Assembly (NCBI GenBank): GCA_050084985.1
Contig: JBITNC010000001.1
Coordinates: 49,662,001 to 49,726,000 of the forward strand
Direction of reading: 5' to 3'
DNA: 64,000 bases
Source of the DNA: Nageia nagi
Lineage: Eukaryota > Pinophyta
This document shows positions 22,702 through 34,080 of this stretch, one piece after another. The notes beneath the pieces are model-generated. The model worked only from the letters and a program-made list of their open reading frames with translations, did not search any database and had not been told where the DNA came from. The translations under genes and the position numbers were made by a program. Position 1 is the first letter of the stretch, and every line of letters begins with the position of its first letter.

Positions 22702-23182
22702 TGAAAGAACTAATACTAAAAATATAATTATTAATATACCAATATCACATGAAATCTCTCAAATTCACATCTAACAAACTCATAAATAAGACAATGTCAC
22801 AAAGTAACTCAAGATGTAAAATGGTTCCTCCAACTAGGAGTACATCCACTAACTAGATATTTACTTCAATCAGAGATACAACTCTCTTACAATCCTCCTA
22901 ATCTCAACTCCTACACTTCTATTCTATAGCATAACTTTACTCCACTAATTGGTATATGATCACAAAGAGGGAGCCTTCTATTTATAGGCCAAAATCCCTC
23001 TTTGGATCACCCTTTTATCCAATGTACAAAAGCATGGCATGCTCATGACATGGAGTGTAGGACAAGTTATAGTATCATATTCACTTAAATACTTAATGTA
23101 TCAAATTATACCCTTAAGTATTAGTGAATTTACATAGAATATTTAATACAACCTTTACAATAATGCATTATACATTCCAACA
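22702..23182 (-). repeat. 5' LTR of the old copia element
   Basis: It matches 5772-6277 with scattered substitutions and lacks 25 bases near the middle. It carries the same TATA-type box and U3 hairpin. CTCTA follows at 23183-23187. Confidence 0.9.
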
Positions 23183-23187
23183 CTCTA

Positions 23188-24116
23188 GGGATATGATGGT
23201 TTGCCTCAATATGGAGTTAGTGTGAGAAAACCTTTATCTGACCAAAGGGGAAACAAAGACCATGTTACATGTGTATCTTTATTTAATCATGGATTACAAT
23301 AGAACCATTCTTTAGTTTCATGTAAACTTGAATATAGTACAAGAGCTTTAGTGAAAGCAATTTTCTCAGGTCAATCCAAGTTGAACTCTCAAGTAAGTTA
23401 AGTAGATTTTCTTCCTTATCTTTTTATTGATATCTCTAGTATAAGGATTAAATTTCCTATATGGGATATGATAGTGTTGATCAATATCCATTCCTATGGA
23501 TTGTAGGAGAGGTGATTTTTGAGTATCAATACCATTGAATACCTTTACTTACAAATTGCATTAAGGATTTGAGTGTTAAGAGAGAGTATTTGTTCAAGTC
23601 GGGAGATCTTGAAAGCATGTGATGGATTTATTGGATATTGATGTTGATTAATAAAGATAATATAAAAATTTATCTCACATATTTGAATAATTTAATAAGT
23701 GTTTAGAAGCATTGAAGAATCAACATGATTATTCAATTTCCTAGAATGTGAAATGAAGTTAGTCATAACATCCTTTTGTTTCTTTTATAAGTGTATAATA
23801 TTGCATTATAGATTTAAGATGAAAAGGAGAAAGTTGAAAAAGAATTTACAAATATTTTAAGTTCATTTGTAAGTGCAAACAATACTTTGTTCATTTCTTT
23901 TTCTTAGCTAGAAACTATGTGTGCAGTCCCTAAAAAACTTAGTCAAGTTACAAAGCTTATAGCTTTGTTTTATGTATTTTTTTAAACTTTTGGAAAGGTA
24001 TTGATGTGTAGAATATACACTCAAAATTTCAATGCATTCTGAGTGGGATAGACCCTCAAGTGTTTCGATTGTATTCACCTTTATCATTTCAATCAAAATT
24101 ACATTTTTGTAATTTT
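23188..24116. other. Spacer between two copia elements
   Basis: About 0.9 kb of AT-rich DNA between the duplications of the old minus-strand element and the plus-strand element. A plus-strand stretch from 23190 to 23400 reads somewhat like protein but has stops, and I do not recognise it. Confidence 0.3.
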
Positions 24117-24121
24117 AGTTG

Positions 24122-24588
24122 TATTGGAATGTATAATGCATTATTGTAAAGGTTTTGTAATAATATTCTATATAAGTTCACTAATACTTAAGGGTATCAT
24201 TTGATACCTTAAGTATTTAATTAAATATGATAATGTAACTTGTCCTACACTCCATGTCATGAGCATGTCCCTTGGGTAAAAGGATGTGCATGATTCAAAG
24301 AGGGATTTTGGCCTATAAATAAAAGGCTCCCTCTTTGGATCAAACACCAATTTGTGAAGTAAAGTTATGCTAGTGGATAGTGTTTAGGAGTTGAGATTAG
24401 AAAGTTTGTAAGAGTTCATATTGTGAATGAAGTGAGATCTAGTTAGTGGATGTACTCCTAGTTGGAGGAACCACTTACATCTTGAGTTATCTTTGTGAGA
24501 TTACTTTGTGAGTTATTTATATGTGATTTGTGAGCTTGCATGTGATCTTGAGAGTTTAGGGTTATTTATGTTATATTTCAATACTTTA
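24122..24588 (+). repeat. 5' LTR of the plus-strand copia element
   Basis: It carries the family start (TTGGAATGTATAATGCATTA), the U3 hairpin near 24185-24215, and a TATA box CTATAAATA at 24312-24320. A degenerate primer site (TAGTATTAAAGC, consensus TGGTATCAGAGC) follows at about 24592. Confidence 0.87.
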
Positions 24589-27575
24589 ATTTAGTATTAA
24601 AGCAAGGTATGTAGGCTTCTCTTCAACATTGTTTGTGAAGGTTCATCTCACTCCACCCTCAAACTACTTTGTTGAGGTAAAAGATTTGAAGGTATAATCC
24701 TTTTTTTATTTTTTTCTCATAATATGTTACTAACATTTGTTATACATTGCAATTTTTTTTTGGGAGAAAATTTACTTACATATTATTGCTATATTATTAC
24801 TAACATTATTTTGTTAGTTGCCTTTTTTAAGATATAGCAATAATATGTTATAGTTAAGCCTTTTTTTTGGAAATATTCAAATTTTTTACTCAAATTTAGT
24901 GTAAAAATTTGAGGGAAGTAATTACATTTTACTTCTTTCTACAAATATTACCATTTATTTTGAAAATATTTACAAAATGCTTTATCTAAAACAAGAGTCC
25001 TTCCATAATTTTAGATAAGTTTTTTTTTTTTTTAAAGTGTTAAATATTTTGTTTCAAAAAGGAAGGCTTTCATTTAAAAAAAATGAAAAGTTTACCATAT
25101 AGAAACAATAAAAGATTTTTGTTTGTTCAAAAATGTATCTAATGATATAAATTTTTTTATATACTATGTTGTTACATATAGTTGGAGCCCCTCATTAGAG
25201 CAATTTTTTTTGAGCGACTAATCCAAAACCCCTCCTCAACCAGTAATGAGTGGTTGCTCCAAAACCCCTCTCCACTAGTCTGTTTGGTTGCATGATAATT
25301 TTTTTTCTTTTGACCTATTTCCTATGTGGCTGCTTCAAACCACTCAATCTATCTAAGAGTCCAAAATTTTCTGCTTCAAATCTCCTTTTTCTACACTATA
25401 TGACCAACCCTTTGGACCTACTCTCATCTAACAACCAAAAAATAAGTTATCAATCATGGTTCTCAAAACCTACTCTCATCATTTGGCATTTGTTGCAACT
25501 CCTTCCTATCCTTACATTACTCTATTATGCCCCTTTTTGTATGTTTTTTTTTGTGTTTTTTTCTCAAACTCTTACGACTTGTCCAAGCCCTCATAGGGTA
25601 TCTCCTCATTGTGACCTCTCCTAGATGACCTCTACTCTGTGGACTATGGTGCCTCCCATCATCTGCTTCCCCCTCCTTTTTGGCTTCTAAACCTACATAA
25701 TTTTTTTTTTTACATAGTCTCTACTTAGGGGACTCTTATTCAATGATTTAGTTTTCCCTTTAATTTGCATTTATTTTTTCTAACATTTTGGTTGAGGTTG
25801 CTTGCACACTTTATTTTTTCTTTTCAACCATCTTAGGGGGCTCTCATTTAATGATCTTGTTGGTGAAATTAAGTTTTTGCTTGCAAAACTATCTATTTAG
25901 TCAGACCATCATTTTATTTTCTAACTTGGAGTATCTGACTTAGAGTCCTTAGAAGGAAAGTAGCATTAATAGCTAAGTTAAATTAAGTGGGTTATCATCA
26001 TTTCCTCTCTAAATGATTATTTTAAAATATAACAAATATTTTAAATTTTTTATGCCTAAAAGTAAAAAAAAATTAATCTTAATGATTAACATTTTACTTA
26101 AGATATATATTTATGTTGAGAAATTTTTTTTGCATGCAAATTACTTAGTTAAGAGTATCATTTTTTACAAAAAAAAAAGAATGTTTATTCAAGTATTCTT
26201 TAAAGGGATCCATTTTTAAGTAAAAGAGGAGGAGAGTTTATAATTCTTTATTTAATTTTACTTAATTTTTTTAGATCCTTATATTGCATAGATTTTAAAG
26301 TCTTTATAAAATCCTTATGCAAAAATGGACTTGGAAATGCTGCTTGCTAAAGTATTTATCTTTAGATCCTTTATGACATGTCTATTTCTTATATTTTAAG
26401 TGTTGATAAATTCCTTATGCAAAACTTAAAAATTTTAGATCCTTGACGCAATGTTATGAATGGACTTATGCATTTTTCTTTTATGCAAAGTTAACAAATG
26501 AACTTGTGCAAACTATGGAAATGATAGAATATTTGATGCATTTCTATGCAAAGTGATAGATAGACTTATGCAAATTAAGCAAATAATGCATGCTATAAAA
26601 TGATGCATGCATACTTAATTTTTTAAGCTATGGAATGATGCATGCATACTTAAATTTTTAAGATATGGAATGATGCATGTTTATTTAAATTTTTTTAAGA
26701 TATGATGCATGTTTATTTAAACTTTAAGTTATGATGCATTTAATTTTATACTTCCTTATGGAAGAATGGAATGGACTTGTACAAATAAGAAATAATGTAA
26801 AGATATCTTTTAGGGGTTGGTAAACAAAACCCATTAGAATCTTAGGTTTCAATTTTGAATGGATGATATTTTACTTATGCTTTTTTACTACATGTTTTGC
26901 ATTTTGCTTTATTTATTTATGAAAAAAAATGCAAACATTAAAATGAGCAACCACCTAAAATGAACACATCTACATGTACATTCCATAACATAACTTATTT
27001 GGGGAGCCATGAGGTGAGGATAGGCGAACTAGAGCCTTTAAGTTTGATGATCCAAATGGTGAAAAGTTTATACTTCTCAGTTGCCCCTAAGTCCTCTATT
27101 GGTCTAGACATAACTCCAATAAGTGGATAGGCATGTGTGTAGTGATACCACATATTTGCATGCCCATTCAAGGATTATCCTAATAACCTAGGAGGATAAC
27201 TTGAAACTTAATCAAAATTAATAATTTAGCTGATCTAATAAATGTCATAACCTTAGAAAATAATAGGTACTTCTCCTTTTGAAAAAGTATAAAATTGACC
27301 AAGGTAAGCTGGTTGAGAATTGGTAGTACCTGGGCTCCTCTTATGCGGGCATCCAAGTGAAGGCCTAATTTTAGACAAGAAAAAAAACCTTGAGATGAGA
27401 AATGTATTTGGGTACATAGGTTATTATTTGAGTTATAAAACATTTGCACATGTAATCAACTGAAGCATGTCTTAGTTAATTAAATGTAACATGTATTACT
27501 TACTTGGTTAAAACTTAACATATAATGTTGTTTATTGAACCACATGCATATTAATTTTCACTTTCTTATGTAGCA
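24589..27575 (+). other. Leader of the plus-strand copia element
   Basis: About 3 kb lie between the primer-site relic and gag, the same length class as in the two minus-strand elements. Short tandem repeats with GATGCATGCATACTTAA-type units lie at about 26585-26750. The conserved block, inverted relative to the other two copies, lies at about 26810-27400. The 25100-25900 part carries its own unshared sequence. Confidence 0.7.
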
Positions 27576-27579
27576 AATA

Positions 27580-28512
27580 GGAGACTCTTTTTTACCCAAA
27601 CATATTCTTGATGGTTCCAACTTTGGAATTTGGAAACCAAGGATGAAAGCTGAATTGTAGGCAAGAAAGCTTTAGTAAATAGTGAATGAAAACCTTGTTG
27701 CTCCTATCAATGAGAAATCACTTGAGGCTTACAACACAAAGAATGAGTTGGCAACCTTCATGATTATTCATGCAATTTTAGATGATGTGATCTTGATGAT
27801 TTCCTCTTCAACTTTGGCAAAAGAAGCTTTTGATAAGCTTAAGCAAATCTATCTTGGTTCAAAGTTTTTAAAAAGGTTTACTATTCTCCAAAAGTTGCTT
27901 CAATTTCATCAAGGGAAATATGAAAATATGGCTATCTACTTGAATAAAATTATTGATCTAAGGACTCAACTTATTGCTTATGGGTGTAATTGGATCAATT
28001 ATGAGTTACTAGTCTTCTTCATTCTTTAAAATTTGAAAACTTTATGATGGTTATAGAAATAAGGCTTGATAATGAAAAAGAAGTCTTCTCCCTTGAGAAC
28101 CTTTCTAGGCTCCTTTTGAAGCATAAGGAAACCCTTAACAAAAAAGTGTTGATTTCTTCTCCAAAGGAAAATAACATTTCTCTTGGAGAAACCAAAACTA
28201 TTTTTAAGAAGAAGTTAAATCATTATAAGAAATCTTATCCTTCTTCCTCTAAAAAGTTTGAAAAAAAGAGGCAATGGCAATAATAGCAATAGGAACAATG
28301 GCAACAACAACCACTTCAAGTAAAAAGATGGAAAAGGTAAAGCAAACAATCCATATCCTAAGAAAAAGTTTGATGGTAGTTGTAACTATTATGGAATCCA
28401 AGGTCACAAAGAAGTTGATTGCTACAAAAAGAAAAGAGAAAAAAAGAATAAAGGTAATGGTAATGTAAAGAATTTCAAAGAAAAGAAAAAAATTCAAGCT
28501 AGTTTTGTTACA
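27580..28512 (+). pseudogene. Decayed copia gag (plus-strand element)
   Basis: Homologous to residues about 12-330 of the young polyprotein: it starts near P-K-H-I-L-D-G-S-N-F-G-I-W, has an in-frame stop soon after, and continues in open pieces at 27682-28029 and 28044-28283. The basic region and a zinc-knuckle remnant follow at 28370-28430 in a shifted frame. Confidence 0.87.
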
Positions 28513-31215
28513 ATGCTTTACTCCATGTCTCACACTTTTTTATCTGATTTGGTTGTTGACTCTAGTTGCAGTAATCACCTATGCTTTGAAAAGGATAAGT
28601 TTGAGAACTTTCACAAGTATAGAAAAGATTTAGTTATGATAGGTGATAACTCTATCCTTAAAGTCCAAGCCATTATAAGTGTGTTGATTTATGAGAAGGT
28701 TCTTGATAATATGCTTTATGTTCTTAAGTTTAGGATGAACCTTTCCTCATGATCCAAGTTGCTAGAAAAGGGTACTCATTTGAGTTTGACTCTCAATCCT
28801 AGTGCTTTAAGAAAGGACTTGACACGTTGGTTAAAAGATCAGTGAAATATGATCTATATATTATGTATCAAGTTCTAACAAACATGTGTCTTGCAACTAG
28901 TGTATGTTCTAGAGTTAATCTTTGGTACCAATGTTTAAGGCACCTTAACAATAAGAGTATTCAAGTCATAAAAGATCATGAACTTGTGGAAGGTTTGCCT
29001 TTTATTTATCGTTCGATAAGTCTATGTGAGAAGTGCATATTTAGCAAGATGCATAGGCAAAAGTTCAAAAAAGATAAAGCAATAAGAGCATCTCAATTTC
29101 TTTAACTCATGCATTCAGATTTGATGGGTCCATTTCAGACTAAATCACTTGGAGGAGCATCTTACATATTGACCTTCATTGATGAATTTAGTAGGATGAC
29201 CTTTGGGTATCTACTTGAGCATAAGGATCAAACCTTTGAGAGTTTTAAAGATTTTAAGGCCTTTTTTGAGAATTAGACTAACCTTAAAATTAATATGTTG
29301 AGATCAAATAATGGGAGAGAATACAATAGCAATGAGTTCAATGACTATTATGCTAAGTATGGAATCAAGAGGTAGTTTATGATTCTTTACACTCCTCAAT
29401 AGAATGGTGTTATCGAAAAGAAAAATAGAATAATTATGGAAATGGTTAGATGCATGTTGGGTAATCTTCCTAGTTTCTTATGGCATGAAGCTGTAAGCAT
29501 TGCTATTTACACCTTGAATAGGTTTGCCATAAAAGTCATTTAGGAAAAAATTCTTTTCAAGGCATGGTCAAGAAGAAAACTTAACATTTCTCACCTTAAG
29601 GTGTTTAGTTGTGAAGCATTCTCCTACATTATTTCTAAGAAAAGGAAAAGTTAAACAAAAGAGCTAAAAAATGCATCTTTATAGGTTATGACAGTCAGCA
29701 TAGAGGCTACAATCCCTACTCTCCATCCTATAAAGTAGTGTTCATTTCAAAAGATGTTAAGTTCAATGAACTTCCTAAAAAATCTATTTCTAATGAGGAT
29801 GTAGATGATCCAAAGGACTCTTCAGTTGAACCTATCTAGTTGGATATTGATGTAGACAAGTCACCTTAGGAGCAAAATTCTGCAACTTAAAGTGTAATAA
29901 GGAGTATGACCTTGAACAAATCCTTATTTTCCAAGATTGACAACAAACATGGGCTCTCATCCTTGAAAGAAGCTTCAAAACACAAGTGTTAGATGGAAGC
30001 CATAAAAATGGAGTATGAGGCACTTATGAAAAATGAAAATTAGAACTTGATTCCTTATCCTAATGAGAAAAATGTGATTGGTAATAAGTGGATCTATAAG
30101 GTCAAATATAATTTTTTTAGGGATATTAAGAAATACAAGGTAAGGTTAGTAGCTAAAGGTTTTAGGGTATTTTGCAGACATTGGTTTCTCCAAGTATTTT
30201 TTTTAACTTGATCTATATGTGCTTAATCAAGGAAAAGATGTGGTCTTGATTCTCTTTTATATGGATGATCTTTTGATTATTATAAATAATGATAAAATAA
30301 TTTAAAAGTGCATATCTAAACTTAAGGTAACATTTGAAATACTTGATCTTGATCTCTTGTACTACTATCTTGAAATACAAATGTATTAATACAAGGATTA
30401 TACTTATCTCATTCAATCTAAGTATATATCAAACATCTTACAAAATATTAAAATGGAGGAGTGTAAATATGATACGATCCCAATTTCTCCTAGAATCACT
30501 ATTTCTTTGATATCTAACTCTCAGTTGGCTAATGCTACAGCTTATAGGAAATTTATTGGTAGTCTTTTGTATTTAACTATTTCTAGGCCAAATATTGCCT
30601 TTACAGTGAATCTGATGGCTCTATTCATGCAGAAATTATATGTTGAGCACCTTAATGCTGTTAAGAAAATCCTAAGGTATGCTGTAGGGATAAAGGATCT
30701 TTCTCTCAAGTATTCTAATTTACCCTCATTTATTCTCTTTGGATTCTCAAATTTTAATTATGGGAGAGATAGAGATGACAAAAAATCAACCTTTACGTAT
30801 ATTTTTAGCATTGGTTCAAGTGCTATCCCTTGGGCTTCCAAGAAGCAACTTATTATTTCTCTTTCCATCACATAATCTGAAGATCAAGCTATGTCTGTTG
30901 TAACTCAGGAAGCTATTTATCTAAGGTATCTTATGAAAAAAATTAGATATGAGTAATCTAGCCCATCTTTGATTTCTTTATACAATCAGTCAGCTATTTC
31001 TTTGGCTAAGAATCCTATGTTCTATCAGAGAATAAAACATGTGGAAATCTAGGCCCATTTTATTAGGGAGAAGGTTTTTAATGGCATCATACACTTAGAG
31101 TATTATCCATCTAACTTAAAATCCATTGATTTGTTCACCAAGCCCCTTCCTAAAGCTTAGTTCTATAAGCCTAGGGATGCTATCAGTTGGCGAAGTTACC
31201 CTCAAGGGGGAGTGA
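28513..31215 (+). pseudogene. Decayed copia pol (plus-strand element)
   Basis: A protease piece is at 28513-28752 with D-S-S in place of D-T-G. Integrase zinc-site and core homology runs 28827-29560. RT starts near 29990, but about 0.3 kb (roughly residues 873-968 of the intact protein, before the Y-V-D-D box) is missing at about 30163. The catalytic box is altered to Y-M-D-D-L near 30258-30272. An RNase H piece is at 30453-30875, and homology ends near 31215. Stops and frameshifts are numerous. Confidence 0.87.
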
Positions 31216-31289
31216 AATTCGAATCCTTGTGTTGAATTCATGTTTATATTGATAACTTCACCCCTAGAAATATTTTGTGTTGTATAATG

Positions 31290-31480
31290 TTGATTTTGTT
31301 GTACACCTTCATGGTAAGTTCATTTTGCATGAGGAACTTGTACAAATTTTTAAAGTAAAAATTGCCCAATGTAGCACTATTCAGTTATCCATGTGTGAGG
31401 AACTCTTATGTTTCTTTTGGCACTATTTAGTTATCCACATATGAGGAACTTGTATGTGTAATTTTATTTTTTCTCTACTT
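31290..31480 (+). repeat. Short 3' repeats of the plus-strand copia element
   Basis: Two to three diverged copies of CATATGAGGAACT-like strings, the reverse complement of the unit in the old element at 6740-7300. The array is much shorter here. Confidence 0.6.
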
Positions 31481-31925
31481 GTTATGATAATCAATACATG
31501 TTTTTGTATATAGCAGGTGACTATGAGTTTTTTGGCTTGGCATCTTTATGATGACTTATAATGGATCATTAATTAGTTTATGATGGCATCTATCCTTGTT
31601 GATATGATCATGTTGCATCTAACTGATCTTGTTGTCTGAGCTTTTTTGACTTTCAGGTTCTCTTAAGATTGCAGGTTACTTACTTTGAATATGTAGGCTC
31701 ATGGAGACTCTTCATGACTTCTAGTTGGATGACTACTTTATGTAAATTGAAATCAATTATGGTTAATGATTGTATTTGGCAAAGTAGTGAGTCAAATTAG
31801 ATATTTCTTACTTCACAAATATGTAAAAAGTTTTCATCTTCATTGTATTTGTTTGGAGGAAAACTCTCTTATTTTCTCACTTCCTTCTCCTAGTTACTCT
31901 ATCCCAATATTACATTAAAGGGGAG

Positions 31926-32422
31926 TGTTGGAATGTATAATGCATTATTGTAAAAGTTTTGTAATAATCTTCTATGTAAGTTCATTAATACTTAAGGGTA
32001 TCATTTTATACCTTAATATTTAATTAAATATGATAATGTAACTTATCCTACACTCCATGTCATGAGCATGCCCCTTAGGTAAAAGGATGTGCATGTCATG
32101 CTTTTGTACATTGGGTAAAAGGTTGATCCAAAGAGGGATTTTGGCCTATAAATAAAAGGATCCCTCTTTGGATCAAACACCAATTTGTGGACTAAATTTA
32201 TGCTAGTGGATAGTGTTTAGGATTTGAGGTTAAAAAGTTTGTAAGAGTTCATATTGTGAATGAAGCAAGATCTAGTTAGTGGATATACTCCTAGTTGGAG
32301 GAACCACTTGCATCTTAAGTTATCTTTATGAGATTTCTTTGTGAGTTATTTAGATGTGATTTGTGAGCTTACATGTGATCTTGGGATTTTAGGGTTGTTT
32401 ATGTTATATTTCAATCCCTTCA
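31926..32422 (+). repeat. 3' LTR of the plus-strand copia element
   Basis: Starts TGTTGGAATG after the purine tract AAGGGGAG and ends CA. It contains the U3 hairpin near 31990-32025 and a TATA box inside a perfect 16-bp inverted repeat (32123-32138 and 32161-32176). Confidence 0.9.
32123..32176 (+). promoter_or_regulatory. Inverted repeat around the LTR TATA box
   Basis: TTGATCCAAAGAGGGA at 32123-32138 is exactly reverse-complementary to 32161-32176. The 22-base spacer contains CTATAAATAAAAGG. Imperfect versions flank the TATA boxes of the other LTRs of the family in this window. Confidence 0.75.
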
Positions 32423-32589
32423 AGTTGCTCTTTTATTTTAGCTCATTAACCTCACACGGCATCAAAGCATTTTGGTTGTTGGATTTAAGTGAAAATGGGT
32501 TCATTATAATTCTAACACCTAATCAAGTTATTGGATACGTTCATTGGATATAAAAATTCATTTGTTATTGCTTGAGTGTAATAGATAAC

Positions 32590-32915
32590 TTTAACAACTC
32601 ATTACCTATTCTAGAATTCAATGAACAAGATTATGATTATTGGAGCATAAATATGAGGACTTTATTTATTTGAAAATACCTTTTGGAAAGTTGTAGAGAG
32701 TGGTCATGAAAAAACACCATATTCAAGCATATTACAAGGAAATGATAAGACAACAAAAAAGAGATAAAGAAGAAGAATTCATTAGCCCTCTATCGTATTC
32801 AATCAACCCTTGACAAGAGTTTGTTCCCATGTATTATTGATGCTACATTATCCAAGGGAACTTGGAAGTCTCTTCAAGAGGCTTACCAAGGAAGGTGCTA
32901 GATTAAATTGTGTTT
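32590..32915 (+). pseudogene. Copia gag relic (UBN2-type), separate element
   Basis: Plus-strand translation with a few stops reads like the start of a copia gag: a Y-D-Y-W-S-I-x-M-R-T-L-F motif, then L-W-K-V-V-E-S-like and L-A-L-Y-R-I-Q-S-T-L-D, and later T-W-K-S-L-Q-E-A-Y-Q-G. This is a different family from the three copia elements to its left, whose gag begins I-L-D-G-S-N-F-G-I-W. No LTR for it was found. Confidence 0.7.
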
Positions 32916-33189
32916 AGATATTAGTTTTAAATGCATTAAAGATTAAATATTTTTTTATTATCATTTTATGATAAAGGTATGTGAAAGTATTATCTAAAAC
33001 CTTGCTAAGTATTTTTGTTGATCTAATTTTAAGCTTGTTGAAAATTTGTTGAGATAAATATAAAAGGCTATAAGGCCTTCCAAAATCCCTATGTTTTATA
33101 TTTATAAAAAAGAGAAAAATCTAGGGGATGGTCTATAAACCATCCTTATCCAACATTAGATATGTATAAAAACATAAATCGTTGGTTAC

Positions 33190-34080
33190 ATAAAACCAAT
33201 GACATTATCCTCTTCTTTTTATTTTACAAACTTCAGAAAGGGGTTGGTATAAATACCTAGCTTTTGATTTTGAGGATGAATAAAATTTTCTCTTTCTTGT
33301 TATTTATCATCATCAAATAAAATCATCTTCTTATCAACCAAATCTTGAATCTTATTCTTTAATTTTTTGCAATCTTTTGCTAAATATCTAGTAGTTTGAT
33401 GATAATTGTAAAAATACTTAAATTTATAACACAAATGGAAACTATTTAGAAAATTATATTATTTTATCGAAGGAAGGTCAATAAGGTATTTTTCAACCAA
33501 TTGTTTTAGGAATGAATCGATGTCTTCCTTAAATTTTGCATACTTTCTTACTGGCTTGCTAAGAAGTATCTCAATATGATCATGGCTTGATGTTTCAAAT
33601 TTTGCAACAACATGGTATTCTCCTTTTTTAATTATGGTAGTACTTTATTTTCTATGTTCTCTTTCTTTTTTTGATACTTTTTCTTTCTTGAAATAAATAT
33701 ATCAATGTCTTGAGGCTATTAAGACTTTCACTAGGAAAATATGAAAACCATTTAAATTTATCCCCAACAAGGTTAAATGGAAACAACATGGCTAACAAAT
33801 TAACATCATGTATGCATGATAAGGCCTCATTATTGAAAATCATAATATAAGTGATATGATCATCCATACCAATGAATTTACTAAATTGAATTTCTATTTT
33901 TGTATTATACGTATTTTGGTGAATCCTATCATAAAATGGATTGTGTTTCTCAACCTCTTATTTTGAGTCATTTATTTTATTTCTTCAATCATCTTATTTA
34001 TCTTTTCTAATTATTTTATTATTAATGTTTCTAATTCCTCAATTAATTTTGGTTGTGGTTATGACCATGGAATCTCAACA
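33190..34080 (-). pseudogene. Ty3/gypsy gag relic
   Basis: The minus frame at 33652-33867 resembles a retrotransposon gag core (L-L-A-M-L-F-P-F-N-L-V-G-D-K-F-K-W-F-S-Y-F-P). Further along the minus strand, about 33330-33430, is a zinc-finger-like Y-H-Q-x5-A-K-D-C-K-K-L-K string with its first cysteine lost. Both are typical of gypsy gag. No pol or LTR was assigned. Confidence 0.6.

Larger units (their letters stand above)
5772..23182 (-). mobile_element. Old Ty1/copia LTR retrotransposon, interrupted by a younger copia element
   Basis: The element has two related LTRs (506 and 481 bp), matching 5-bp duplications, a degenerate initiator-Met tRNA primer site next to the right LTR and a purine-tract complement next to the left LTR. 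Without the inserted element (10419-19180 plus one duplication) it would be about 8.6 kb. It runs on the minus strand: 5' LTR at 22702-23182, a leader of about 3 kb, gag, pol, a repeat-rich 3' region and the 3' LTR at 5772-6277. The coding sequence is full of stops and frameshifts, so it is non-autonomous. The two LTRs differ at roughly 6 percent of sites by eye plus one 25-bp deletion, so the insertion is much older than the nested one. Confidence 0.92.
24122..32422 (+). mobile_element. Decayed Ty1/copia retrotransposon, plus strand
   Basis: The LTRs at 24122-24588 and 31926-32422 are flanked by the 5-mer AGTTG (24117-24121 and 32423-32427). The left LTR has lost its canonical start, reading TA instead of TG, and its end also looks mutated, but the duplication fixes the boundary. 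LTRs, leader block and coding sequence all belong to the same family as the old element at 5772-23182, in the opposite orientation. Gag and pol have many stops, and an internal part of RT is missing. It is dead and old. Confidence 0.9.
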
